Assembly: GCA_027492675.1 (NCBI GenBank) | Contig: JAPUEI010000054.1 | Coordinates: 22,662 to 63,266 of the forward strand | From: Propionibacteriaceae bacterium | GTDB taxonomy: Bacteria; Actinomycetota; Actinomycetes; Propionibacteriales; Propionibacteriaceae | Direction of reading: 5' to 3' | Length of the DNA stretch: 40,605 nt | Shown here: piece after piece, positions 16,201 through 24,057 of the stretch | Layout of the letters: each line of letters begins with the position of its first letter | Numbering within the stretch: position 1 is the stretch's first letter | Translations under genes and position numbers: made by a program | The notes under the pieces: generated by a model | Seen by the model: the letters and a program-made list of their open reading frames with translations, nothing else | Databases searched by the model: none | What the model was told of the DNA's origin: nothing

Positions 16201-18608
16201 GAGATCGTGACCTCGACGATCCGCGGATCGGTGACGCCGACCTCGTACGCCTCGCCGGTGATGGCGAGCTGTGCGCGCCGCGTGGCCTCTCCGGGCACTG
16301 GCTCCGCCACCGCGAGCCCCGTGTTGGAGATGGCGCCGTTGGTGCCGCCGACGCTCGGCAGGGCGCGCCCCGACGCGGCGACGTGCGACGCGACCCACAC
16401 CTCGACGTCACCAGGCTCGACGATCTTCTGCTGGCGGCGGTCGGTGAACGCGAACCGCGTGGTCGGCACATCGAGCTCCACCCGACGTGACTCCCCCGCG
16501 CCGAGTTCGACCCTCGCGTAGCCGAGAAGCACGGCCGTCGGGCGTACGACGGAGGCCCGGATGTCGCGCCCGTACAGCTGCACCACGTCGGCGCCGTCCA
16601 CCGCTCCGGTGTTGGTCACCGTCACCGAGGCGCAGAAGCGACCTCCGGCCACGACGGTGGCGTCGACGGTCAGGTCGGAGTACGCGAACGAGGTGTACGA
16701 CAGACCGAAACCGAAGGGACGTACGGGCGTGGGGTCGGTCGAGGTGACCTCCGACGGGCCGCCGAGGATGGGCTGCAGGTACGAGTACGGCTGGGCCCCG
16801 GCCGACCGCGGCAGCGACACCGGGAGCCGGCCTGAGGGGTTGACGAGACCGGTGAGGATGTCGGCGATGGCCAGGCCGCCGCCCTCGCCCGGGAAGAAAC
16901 TCTGGACCACGGCGGCAGGACGCGCGGGGGAGCCGTCCAGCGCCCAGCCGATCGCGTACGGACGTCCGGTCAGCAGCACCAGGACGACAGGCGTGCCGGT
17001 CGCGACCACGGCGTCGACGAGCTGACGTTGTACGCCGGGGAGCTCGAGCGAGGAGCAGTCGTTGCCCTCGCCCATCGTGCCGCGCCCGAAGAGACCCGCC
17101 TGGTCGCCGACGACCACCACGGCGACGTCCGCGGCGATGGCCGCCTCCACCGCCGCGGCGAAACCTGAGGTGTCGTCGCCCTCGACCTGGCAGCCCTGGG
17201 CTGTCACCACGTCGACGCCGCGGGTTCCCAGAACGGTCCCGAGTGCCTCTCGTACGGTCGGGATGGCGATGCCGATCTCATGGTCGGGGAAGCCGGCCAG
17301 CACGTGGTTGGCGAACGAATAGCAGCCCTGCAACGCCTCGGGACGGTCAGCGTTCGGGCCGATGACCGCCACGGTGGTGAGGCTTCGCGCCAGCGGAAGC
17401 ACCCCGTCGTTGGACAGCAGCACGACGGAACGCTCGGCGAGTCGACGGGCCAGCGCCTGGTGCTCCGGCGGATCGAGGTCGACGGTCGCGGGCGGCTCCC
17501 CGGCGAACGCGTCGGGGTCGAGCAGGCCGAGAGCCTCCTTCTGGGCGAGCGCGCGGAGCACAGCGCGGTCGACGTACGCCTCCGACAGCTCACCGGAGCG
17601 CACCTTCGCAGCCAGCGGGGCGAGGTAGGCATCGCCGGCGGGCAGCTCGATGTCGATACCCGCGGTCAGGGCCAGGGCGGCGGCCTCACCACGGTCGGCG
17701 GCCACGGCGTGCATCACCTCGAGGAACGCGACGGCGAAGTAGTCGGCGACCACCACGCCGGTGAACCCGAGCCGTTCGCGGAGCACGCCGGTCAGCAGGT
17801 CCGCATCGGACGCGACCGGTACGCCGTCCAGGTCGACGTACGAGTTCATGACCGACCAGGCGCCGCCCTCGATGATCGCCATCTCGAACGGCGGCAGGAA
17901 GATGTCGGCGATCTCGCGCGGCCCGACGTGGACGGGCGCATGGTTGCGGCCCGCGGTCGAGCCGGAGTAGCCGAGGAAGTGCTTGAGCGTGGCGTGAACG
18001 CCCTCGCTCTGTACCCCCTGGACGAACGCCGTACCCACCGTGCCGACAAGGTACGGATCCTCGCTGATGCACTCGTCGACCCGACCCCATCGCGGGTCGC
18101 GGACGACGTCCAGCACGGGCGCGAGCCCCTGGTGGACGCCGAGCAGGCGCATGGAGGACCCGATGGCTGCGCCGACCTCGCGGACGAGGGCCGGGTCGAA
18201 GGACGCTCCCCATGCGAGCGGCGTCGGGAAGGTCGCCGCCTTCCACGCGGCGAGCCCCGTGAGGACCTCCTCGTGGACGAGAGCGGGGATGCCCAGGCGC
18301 GTCTCGCGCTGCAGACGACGCTGCTCGGCCCACAACCACGCCGCCCGCTCGGCCGCGTCGACCGGCCGCGTCCCGTACACACGGGTGTAGTGGCCGATGC
18401 CGTCCCGGGTGGCTGCGGCGAGAGCCTCGGGGCCGCCGGTGGATGCGGCCATCTCCCCCTGCATGGGCGCGACGACGTTCCCGCCCTGGTCGAGCCAGTA
18501 CCCGACGATCTGGGCCAGCTTCTCCTCCAGCGTCATGCGGTCGAGCAGGTCGCTGACCCGCTGGGAGACCCGGGGCAGTGCAGGGATGTCAAGGGTGGCA
18601 GTGGACAC
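16197..18608 (-). CDS. bxlA: Glycoside hydrolase family 3 (beta-xylosidase/beta-glucosidase)
   Basis: An 803-aa GH3 enzyme without a signal peptide, so it acts on imported oligosaccharides. The TIM-barrel domain (about 20-350) holds DPRWGR (171-176), the KHF substrate motif (209-211) and nucleophile D289 in VVVADYFAV. A C-terminal alpha/beta sandwich and a fibronectin-III-like domain (about 660-740) complete the usual layout. The ADYFAV context and the transporter operon match the actinobacterial BxlEFG-BxlA xylobiose system, hence the symbol, although some relatives are beta-glucosidases. The start is GTG with AAGGAG 9 nt upstream. GH43 follows with a four-base overlap. Confidence 0.9.
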   Translation of the reverse strand: MSTATLDIPALPRVSQRVSDLLDRMTLEEKLAQIVGYWLDQGGNVVAPMQGEMAASTGGPEALAAATRDGIGHYTRVYGTRPVDAAERAAWLWAEQRRLQRETRLGIPALVHEEVLTGLAAWKAATFPTPLAWGASFDPALVREVGAAIGSSMRLLGVHQGLAPVLDVVRDPRWGRVDECISEDPYLVGTVGTAFVQGVQSEGVHATLKHFLGYSGSTAGRNHAPVHVGPREIADIFLPPFEMAIIEGGAWSVMNSYVDLDGVPVASDADLLTGVLRERLGFTGVVVADYFAVAFLEVMHAVAADRGEAAALALTAGIDIELPAGDAYLAPLAAKVRSGELSEAYVDRAVLRALAQKEALGLLDPDAFAGEPPATVDLDPPEHQALARRLAERSVVLLSNDGVLPLARSLTTVAVIGPNADRPEALQGCYSFANHVLAGFPDHEIGIAIPTVREALGTVLGTRGVDVVTAQGCQVEGDDTSGFAAAVEAAIAADVAVVVVGDQAGLFGRGTMGEGNDCSSLELPGVQRQLVDAVVATGTPVVLVLLTGRPYAIGWALDGSPARPAAVVQSFFPGEGGGLAIADILTGLVNPSGRLPVSLPRSAGAQPYSYLQPILGGPSEVTSTDPTPVRPFGFGLSYTSFAYSDLTVDATVVAGGRFCASVTVTNTGAVDGADVVQLYGRDIRASVVRPTAVLLGYARVELGAGESRRVELDVPTTRFAFTDRRQQKIVEPGDVEVWVASHVAASGRALPSVGGTNGAISNTGLAVAEPVPGEATRRAQLAITGEAYEVGVTDPRIVEVTIS

Positions 18609-18656
18609 GCGGTCCAGCTCCTTCGCTTCGTTGGTGGGTGGGGAAGGGAACGCCGG

Positions 18657-19541
18657 TCAGCCCTTGACCGCGCCGGACAGACCGCCGACGATCCGGCGCT
18701 CGAAGATACTGAAAAACAGCAGCGCGGGGATCATCGACAAGGACGTGAACGCCAGCACGGCGGCGGTGTCCACGGAGTGTTCCGACGAGAACGCCTGGAC
18801 GCCGAGAGGCAGCGTGTACTGGGCGGCGTTGTTGAGGATGAACAGGGGCAGCATGTAGCCGTTCCAAGCGCCGATGAAGGCGAGGATCCCGGTCGTGATA
18901 ACCCCCGGCAACGAGAGCGGCATCACCATCCGGAAGAAGAAGCTGATCCGGCCGGCGCCGTCGATGGCCGCGGCCTCCTCCAGCTCCTTCGGGATCGCCG
19001 CGAGGAACGGCACGAGGATGATCACCGTCGTCGGCAGCGCGAACGCGATCTGCGGAAGGATGATCCCGAGCAGGTTGTTCGTGAGCCCCATGTTCTTGAT
19101 GAGCAGGTACAACGGCGTGATCGCCACCGTGAGAGGGAACATCAAGCCGGCTGCGAACAGCGCGTACATCGCGTTCCGCCCGGCGAACCGGTAACGGGCG
19201 ATGACGTACGACACCATCATGGCCAACGCCACCGCACCGATCGTCGTGGAGACGGCAGAGATCGCCGAGTTCGCGAACTCCTGCCAGAAGACGGGGCTGG
19301 CGAGCACCGACAGGTAGTTGGTGACGACCCACGGCGAGGGCCAGCCCGACGGGTCGACGGTGATCTGCGAGTTCGTGCGGAACCCGCCGATGATGATGTA
19401 CAGCACGGGCGCGATACAGATCGCGATGAGGACGGTGGCCACGAGGTACGTGGCGGGGCTGCCCCAGGTCGCACCTGAGGCGCTGGCATGGCGGCGGCGT
19501 CGGCCACTGCCGACACGGGTGGTGAGCGCTACCTGGGACAT
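18657..19541 (-). CDS. bxlG: CUT1 ABC transporter permease (MalG type), xylo-oligosaccharide operon
   Basis: A 294-aa permease with about six helices. The EAA loop is ELEEAAAIDGAGRISFFFRMVMPLSLPG (about 185-212), and the C-terminus FERRIVGGLSGAVKG is typical. Its ATG directly follows the TAG of the partner permease (TAGATG). GH3 begins 48 bp downstream. The gene name follows Streptomyces bxlEFG by context; the substrate is inferred. Confidence 0.88.
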   Translation of the reverse strand: MSQVALTTRVGSGRRRRHASASGATWGSPATYLVATVLIAICIAPVLYIIIGGFRTNSQITVDPSGWPSPWVVTNYLSVLASPVFWQEFANSAISAVSTTIGAVALAMMVSYVIARYRFAGRNAMYALFAAGLMFPLTVAITPLYLLIKNMGLTNNLLGIILPQIAFALPTTVIILVPFLAAIPKELEEAAAIDGAGRISFFFRMVMPLSLPGVITTGILAFIGAWNGYMLPLFILNNAAQYTLPLGVQAFSSEHSVDTAAVLAFTSLSMIPALLFFSIFERRIVGGLSGAVKG

Positions 19542-20564
19542 CTACCTGCGCTTCCTTCCAGGCTCACCGGTGAGCGCACCCTCGGTGTCGCGCCGGAGCA
19601 CGAACCGCTGGTACGTCAACGCGATCACCAACGAGATCACGAAGATCGCCACACCGACCGCGTTGCCGTAGCCGTAGTTGCCGGCGAGCCGACCCTCGCG
19701 CACCATGTACGTCGCCATGGTCGAGGTGCCCGCCGTCGAGGCCACGTACTGACCCCAGATGATGTAGACGAGGTCGAACAGCTGCATCGACCCGATGATC
19801 GACAGGAACGCCCAGACCCGGATCGTGGGCCCGAGCAGCGGCAGGGTGATCCAGCGCTGGATCTTCCAGTACGAGGCGCCGTCGATCGCCGCGGCCTCGT
19901 ACAGCTCGTCCGGGATGCTCTGCATGCCCGCGAGCATGAGGATCACCGCGAAGCCGATGTACTTCCACGAGATGATCACCATCAACGTCCAGATGGCGAT
20001 CTTGGGGTCGGCGATCCAGTCGACCTTGAACGCCCCCAACCCCATGCTGGTGAGCATCGAGTTGACCGCGCCCTGGTACTGGAGCATCAGGCCCCAGCCC
20101 GTACCGACGATGACCTCGCTGATGACGTACGGGATGAAGATGAGCACCCGGATCAGCGAGCGACCGCGGATGTTCTGGTTGAGCAGCAGCGCGAAGGCGA
20201 TCGCCGCCGGCCCCTGCATGACCAGGGACGCCACGACGATGAAGCCGTTGTGCGACAAGGCGTCCAGGAAGTTCTTGTCCGTGAAGATCGTGAGGTAGTT
20301 CTGCAGCCCGACGAAGTTGGTCGGGACGCCGAACCCCTTCCACTTGTAGAAGCCGTAGTAGGCCGCCATGAAGACGGGGAAGATCACGAACGTGAGGAAG
20401 ACGATGATGGCGGGCCCCGACAGGAGCGCGATCTCGAGGCGCTGGCGCCAATCGGCCTTGCGACGACGGGGACGGTCGGCCCGGGACGGCGCCACGAGGG
20501 CGCCGTCCCTTGCCGCCTGAGAACCCGACGAGCGCGTGACCAGTGCTGGTGCTGATTCGCTCAT
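19542..20564 (-). CDS. bxlF: CUT1 ABC transporter permease (MalF type), xylo-oligosaccharide operon
   Basis: A 340-aa permease with a basic N-terminal tail (about 1-45) and six helices. The EAA loop is ELYEAAAIDGASYWKIQRWITLPLLGP (about 217-243). It lies 15 bp after the binding-protein gene and abuts the MalG-type subunit. As in the first importer, no ATP-binding subunit is encoded nearby. Confidence 0.88.
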   Translation of the reverse strand: MSESAPALVTRSSGSQAARDGALVAPSRADRPRRRKADWRQRLEIALLSGPAIIVFLTFVIFPVFMAAYYGFYKWKGFGVPTNFVGLQNYLTIFTDKNFLDALSHNGFIVVASLVMQGPAAIAFALLLNQNIRGRSLIRVLIFIPYVISEVIVGTGWGLMLQYQGAVNSMLTSMGLGAFKVDWIADPKIAIWTLMVIISWKYIGFAVILMLAGMQSIPDELYEAAAIDGASYWKIQRWITLPLLGPTIRVWAFLSIIGSMQLFDLVYIIWGQYVASTAGTSTMATYMVREGRLAGNYGYGNAVGVAIFVISLVIALTYQRFVLRRDTEGALTGEPGRKRR

Positions 20565-20579
20565 GTGGGTCCCTGAGCC

Positions 20580-21875
20580 TCAGCCCTTGGCCGCAGCAGT
20601 CTTCACCGCGGAGACGATGTCGGCAGGGCTGCCCTTGCCGGCCAGCATGTTGACGACACCGCCGTTGAGCGCGTTGCCGACGTTCTGCCCGTACATCGTG
20701 TCGAGCCACAGCATCACGTAGGACGCCTTGTTGTAGGCGGTCAGTACGTCCTTCAGTGCGGGATCACTGACGACGCCCTGAGCCTGCTGGCTCGCCGGGA
20801 GGGTCTTGAACGCGGTGGCGTAGCCCTCCTGGTTGGTCTTGCTCGCGATGAAGTTGAGGAACTTCACGCAGTCGGCCGGAGCGTTCTTCGCGCACGCGAA
20901 GCCGTCCGAGCCGCCCATCATCGCCGTCGGGTCGCCCGCGCCGCCGGACGTGGCCGGGAACGGGAACCAGCCGAGGTCGGCCAGAGCCTTCTTGTCAGGC
21001 GTGAGGTCGGCGATGACACCGGGATCCCACGCGCCCATGAGCTCCATGGCCGCCTTGTGGTTGGCCAGCATGCCGGCGGAGCTGCCTGCGCCCTGCTGCG
21101 CGGAGGTGGTCAGGAAGCCCGTGTTGAACGGCGTGGTGTCGCTGAAGGCCTTGAGGTCCTCACCGGCCTTGACCCAGCACGGATCCGAGAAGTCCTTCTT
21201 CGCCGCGGCCGCGTTCATGGTGTCCTTCGAGCAGTCCCGCAGGGCCATGAAGTAGTACCAGTGAGCCGCCGGCCATGCGTCCTTGCCACCGAGGGCGATC
21301 GGCGCGATGCCCGCTGCCTTCAGCTTGGTGACGGCGTCGCTGAGCTCGGCGAACGTCGAGGGAGGCGTCGTGATGCCGGCCTGCTTGAACAGGTCCTTGC
21401 TGTAGTAGATGCCACCGGGCAGCACCGAGGTGGGCATGCCGTAGACCTTGCCGTCGATGGTGAAGGCGCTGAAGATCGCCGTGCCGTACGCGGACTTCAC
21501 GTCGCCGCTGATCTGGCTCGTGATGTCCATCACCTTGTCGGCGGCGACCACGTCGGCGAGCTTGCCACCGCCGCGGGCCATGAAGATCGTGGGGCCGTCG
21601 TTCGAGTTGAGCGCGGTCTGGAGCTTGCCGTCCATGTCCTCGTTCTGGATGGCCTGGATCTTGATGGTGACGTTGGGGTTCTCCTTCTGGAACGCCGCAA
21701 CGGTGTCCTGCCAGTACTTCAGGCCATCACCGGTGGTCGAGTTGTGCCAGAAGGACATGGTCACCGGTCCACTCGATGTGGCCGGTGCGGATGTGGCTCC
21801 GGAACATCCGGTGAGCACCAGCGCGACGCTCGCGCCGAGTGCGACTAGTGCCGAGCCTTTGACTTTTCGCTGCAT
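20580..21875 (-). CDS. bxlE: Sugar ABC transporter substrate-binding lipoprotein, xylo-oligosaccharide operon
   Basis: A 431-aa family-1 solute-binding protein. Signal peptide with lipobox LTGC (C24) and an Ala/Ser/Thr tether. The mature part starts VTMSFWHNSTTGDGLKYW, typical for CUT1 binding proteins, and carries GKVYGMPTSVLPGGIYYSKDLF at about 142-163 and many aromatic residues in the C-terminal half. With GH3 and GH43 in the same operon, xylobiose or a related beta-oligosaccharide is the likely ligand. The ATG has GAGAGG about 9 nt upstream. It is the first gene, divergent from lacI across a 144-bp region with an operator. Confidence 0.88.
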   Translation of the reverse strand: MQRKVKGSALVALGASVALVLTGCSGATSAPATSSGPVTMSFWHNSTTGDGLKYWQDTVAAFQKENPNVTIKIQAIQNEDMDGKLQTALNSNDGPTIFMARGGGKLADVVAADKVMDITSQISGDVKSAYGTAIFSAFTIDGKVYGMPTSVLPGGIYYSKDLFKQAGITTPPSTFAELSDAVTKLKAAGIAPIALGGKDAWPAAHWYYFMALRDCSKDTMNAAAAKKDFSDPCWVKAGEDLKAFSDTTPFNTGFLTTSAQQGAGSSAGMLANHKAAMELMGAWDPGVIADLTPDKKALADLGWFPFPATSGGAGDPTAMMGGSDGFACAKNAPADCVKFLNFIASKTNQEGYATAFKTLPASQQAQGVVSDPALKDVLTAYNKASYVMLWLDTMYGQNVGNALNGGVVNMLAGKGSPADIVSAVKTAAAKG

Positions 21876-21929
21876 TCGACAGACCTCTCAGTCTTCATTG
21901 ACCGCCGGCAGTGATCCCTGCCGATTTGC

Positions 21930-21958
21930 ATCCTCGCACAACAAATGACACTCGTCAA
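21930..21958 (-). promoter_or_regulatory. Predicted promoter of the bxl-like operon
   Basis: On the minus strand TTGACG (21953-21958) and GAGGAT (21930-21935) are separated by 17 nt. The operator palindrome lies just upstream of the -35. Confidence 0.45.
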
Positions 21959-21991
21959 ACGTTATCGAAAACGTTTTCTACGCGAGTGTCA
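21946..21991. promoter_or_regulatory. LacI-type operator inside a larger inverted repeat
   Basis: GAAAACGTTTTC at 21967-21978 is a perfect 12-bp palindrome with the central CG typical of LacI-family operators. It is enclosed by TGACACTCG (21946-21954) and CGAGTGTCA (21983-21991), a perfect 9-bp inverted repeat with a slightly shifted centre. The position between the divergent binding-protein gene and lacI suggests that the regulator controls both. Confidence 0.65.
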
Positions 21992-22007
21992 CGGCGGTCT
22001 CATGGGC

Positions 22008-22013
22008 TAACGT
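22008..22013 (+). promoter_or_regulatory. -10 element for leaderless lacI-type mRNA
   Basis: TAACGT lies 6 nt before the GTG at 22020, supporting that start over the ATG at 22026. Confidence 0.5.
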
Positions 22014-22019
22014 TGCGGC

Positions 22020-23063
22020 GTGACCATGAGTGCCCGGCGGCCCCGGCGTTCCGCGCCGAGAGCAGTCGCAGCCCGGGTCACCATCGTCGACGTGGCCCAG
22101 GCAGCCGATGTGTCCGTGTCGACCGTGTCCAAGGTGGTCAACGACCGCTACGGGGTGTCCGCCGAGACGTACGACAAGGTGATGGACGTCGTGTCGGAGC
22201 TCGGGTACGAGTCGTCCCTGGTCGCGAGCAGTCTGCGTCGTCACAGCACGAACGTGCTCGGCATCCTGGTGCCGGAGTTCGAGCCCTTCTCCACCGAGCT
22301 CCTCAAGGGCATCTCGGCCGCTGCCGAGGGCACGGGCTACGAGCTGCTGGCGTACTCCGGCAACCTCGAGCACAACCACGACGGCTGGGAGCGACGGTCG
22401 CTGTCGCGTTTGGCCGGCACCCTCATCGACGGCGCCGTGATCGTGGCTCCGACCGCGACGGTGGCCACGACGACGATCCCGGTGGTGGCCATCGACCCGC
22501 ACACCGGAAGCACCGGGGCGAGCACCGTCGAGTCCGACAACGTGGGCGGCGCCCGCAACGCCACCCAGCACCTCATCGACCTCGGTCACCGACGGATCGC
22601 CCACGTGCGAGGCCGCGAGGACCTGACGTCGGCCCGGCTCCGCGAAGAGGGCTACCGCGACGCGCTGGAGGCGGCCGGGATCCCGTTCGACCCCGACCTC
22701 GTACGCGTCGGCGGCTACCGCGCCTCGGAGACCACTGAGGCCGCTCGCGAGCTGCTCACGATGCCCAACAGGCCGACCGCGGTGTTCGCCGCCAACGACC
22801 TGTCGGCGATCCGGGTGATGGAGGTGGCGGCTGAGCTGGGGCTGAGCGTCCCCGACGACCTGTCGGTGGTGGGCTTCGACAACATCCCCGAGGCGGGCAA
22901 CGCCGTGCCACCGCTCACGACGTCGGCCCAGCCGTTGCAGAAGATGGGGGCTGAGGCCGTACGGCTGCTGCTCGAACTCCTCGCCGGCACCGCCACCGAA
23001 GAGCACCTCAGCCTGCCGACCCAGATGGTCATGAGAGCGAGTACGGCTCCGCCGAAGGCCTGA
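22020..23063 (+). CDS. LacI-family transcriptional regulator
   Basis: A 347-aa regulator. The N-terminal helix-turn-helix (VTIVDVAQAADVSVSTVSKVVND, residues 20-42) and hinge helix (SELGYESSLVASSLRR) bind DNA; the rest is the sugar-binding periplasmic-protein-like domain (NVLGILVPEF ... SVVGFDNIPEA). It is expected to repress the divergent sugar operon and release it when a sugar binds. The palindrome GAAAACGTTTTC between the two genes is the candidate operator and may also give autoregulation. The functional counterpart in Streptomyces would be BxlR. It converges with the yjjW-type gene, with a 22-bp gap and no clear terminator. Confidence 0.92.
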   Translation: MTMSARRPRRSAPRAVAARVTIVDVAQAADVSVSTVSKVVNDRYGVSAETYDKVMDVVSELGYESSLVASSLRRHSTNVLGILVPEFEPFSTELLKGISAAAEGTGYELLAYSGNLEHNHDGWERRSLSRLAGTLIDGAVIVAPTATVATTTIPVVAIDPHTGSTGASTVESDNVGGARNATQHLIDLGHRRIAHVRGREDLTSARLREEGYRDALEAAGIPFDPDLVRVGGYRASETTEAARELLTMPNRPTAVFAANDLSAIRVMEVAAELGLSVPDDLSVVGFDNIPEAGNAVPPLTTSAQPLQKMGAEAVRLLLELLAGTATEEHLSLPTQMVMRASTAPPKA

Positions 23064-23085
23064 GAGGCGACCGCGCCCCGAATCG

Positions 23086-23946
23086 CTAGATCACGACCAG
23101 GTCGAAGTCCGCGACCGCACGCAGCACGTCCGCGTAGTGGGCCCGCTGCTCGGCGTTCGGTTCTCGCAGCAGAAGCGTCGAGGGCCGTACACCGTGGCCT
23201 CGGAAGCCGATCACCTTGACCCGCATCCGCGGATCGATCTGAGCAAGCCAGCGACCCGTCGCGTCGAGCAGCTCGTCGGAGTCGTTGACTCCCGGCACGA
23301 GCAGCAGCCGCACCTCGAACAGCTGGTCACGAGCCGCCAGGAAGGCGATCGACTCGAGCACGCGGGCATTGGTGACGCCGGTCATGCGCCGGTGGATCCG
23401 GTCGTCGAGGCACTTGAGGTCGATCATGGCCGAGTCCATCACCGGACCGAGCCGCTCCCAGGTCGCCCGATCGGCGTCGCCGTTGCTGTCGACGAAGCAG
23501 GTCAAGCGCGGGAACTCGGCGCGTACGGTCGTGAACAGCGCGCGCAGGAAGTCTGGCTGAAGGGTGGCCTCGCCACCCGAGACGGTGATCCCGGACAGGA
23601 AGGGTGCGGCGGGACGGAGACGCTCCATCACGTGTGCCACGGCGAGGGGGCGCGCTTTGGGCGTCGAGTCGTACGGACAGGCGGCGATGCACTCATCGCC
23701 CCCGGCGCAGATCTCGGCGTCCCAGACCATGGCGCCGGTGAGGTCTTGACCGAGGGCGCCACTCGGGCAGGAGGCGATGCACTCACCGCAGTCGATGCAC
23801 TCGGTGATCGTGTAGGGGTTGTGACAGGCAACGCAGTCGAAGGAGCAGCCCTGCAGGAAGATGACGAACCGGTTCCCCGGACCATCGACTGCCGAGAACG
23901 TGATGACGTCGGTGACGAGCCCTGTGACGGAGCGTGAGGACGTCAC
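23086..23946 (-). CDS. yjjW: YjjW-family glycyl radical enzyme activase (radical SAM)
   Basis: A 286-aa activating enzyme that uses a 4Fe-4S cluster and S-adenosylmethionine to abstract hydrogen from a glycine of its partner enzyme. The radical-SAM motif is C34-x3-C38-x2-C41 in LQGCSFDCVACHN. A ferredoxin-like insert has a full first site (C50, C53, C56, C60). The second site has only C80, C86 and C90, with G83 where a cysteine is expected. ITVSGGEATLQPDF and VDSNG are further family motifs. The GTG at 23946 is chosen for its AAGGAGG site 6 nt upstream and because the resulting length matches E. coli YjjW (287 aa as I recall it); a longer frame to 24027 reads through a hairpin. It is the last gene of the operon that begins with its YjjI-type partner. 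Confidence 0.9.
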   Translation of the reverse strand: MTSSRSVTGLVTDVITFSAVDGPGNRFVIFLQGCSFDCVACHNPYTITECIDCGECIASCPSGALGQDLTGAMVWDAEICAGGDECIAACPYDSTPKARPLAVAHVMERLRPAAPFLSGITVSGGEATLQPDFLRALFTTVRAEFPRLTCFVDSNGDADRATWERLGPVMDSAMIDLKCLDDRIHRRMTGVTNARVLESIAFLAARDQLFEVRLLLVPGVNDSDELLDATGRWLAQIDPRMRVKVIGFRGHGVRPSTLLLREPNAEQRAHYADVLRAVADFDLVVI

Positions 23947-23990
23947 GTACACCCTCCTTCTGGGCTGTCGGATCGTGGCCTGAGACGGGG

Positions 23991-24027
23991 TTGGGCCCGC
24001 GCTCTCGTGTCGAGAGCCCGGGCCCAA
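23991..24027 (-). terminator. Hairpin between BMP lipoprotein and yjjW
   Basis: TTGGGCCCG (23991-23999) and GCTCTCG (24001-24007) pair with CGAGAGC (24011-24017) and CGGGCCCAA (24019-24027), with one C-C mismatch and a 3-nt loop. There is no T-run. It may reduce read-through into yjjW or protect the upstream message. Confidence 0.6.
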
Positions 24028-24057
24028 GCCGTGTGGTTCAGAGAAGTGTGCCGAGGC

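Noticed and set aside
16201..16398. Upstream extension of GH43
   Set aside because: It would run inside GH3 with an Arg/His-rich sequence; the GTG at 16200 directly precedes the conserved NPILPGCHPDPS segment.
17280..19478. 732-codon plus-strand reading frame opposite GH3 and the permease gene
   Set aside because: It is the antisense shadow of two well-supported genes; its composition (Arg/Gly/Asp/Gln-rich) is typical for reverse frames in high-GC DNA and it has no domain.
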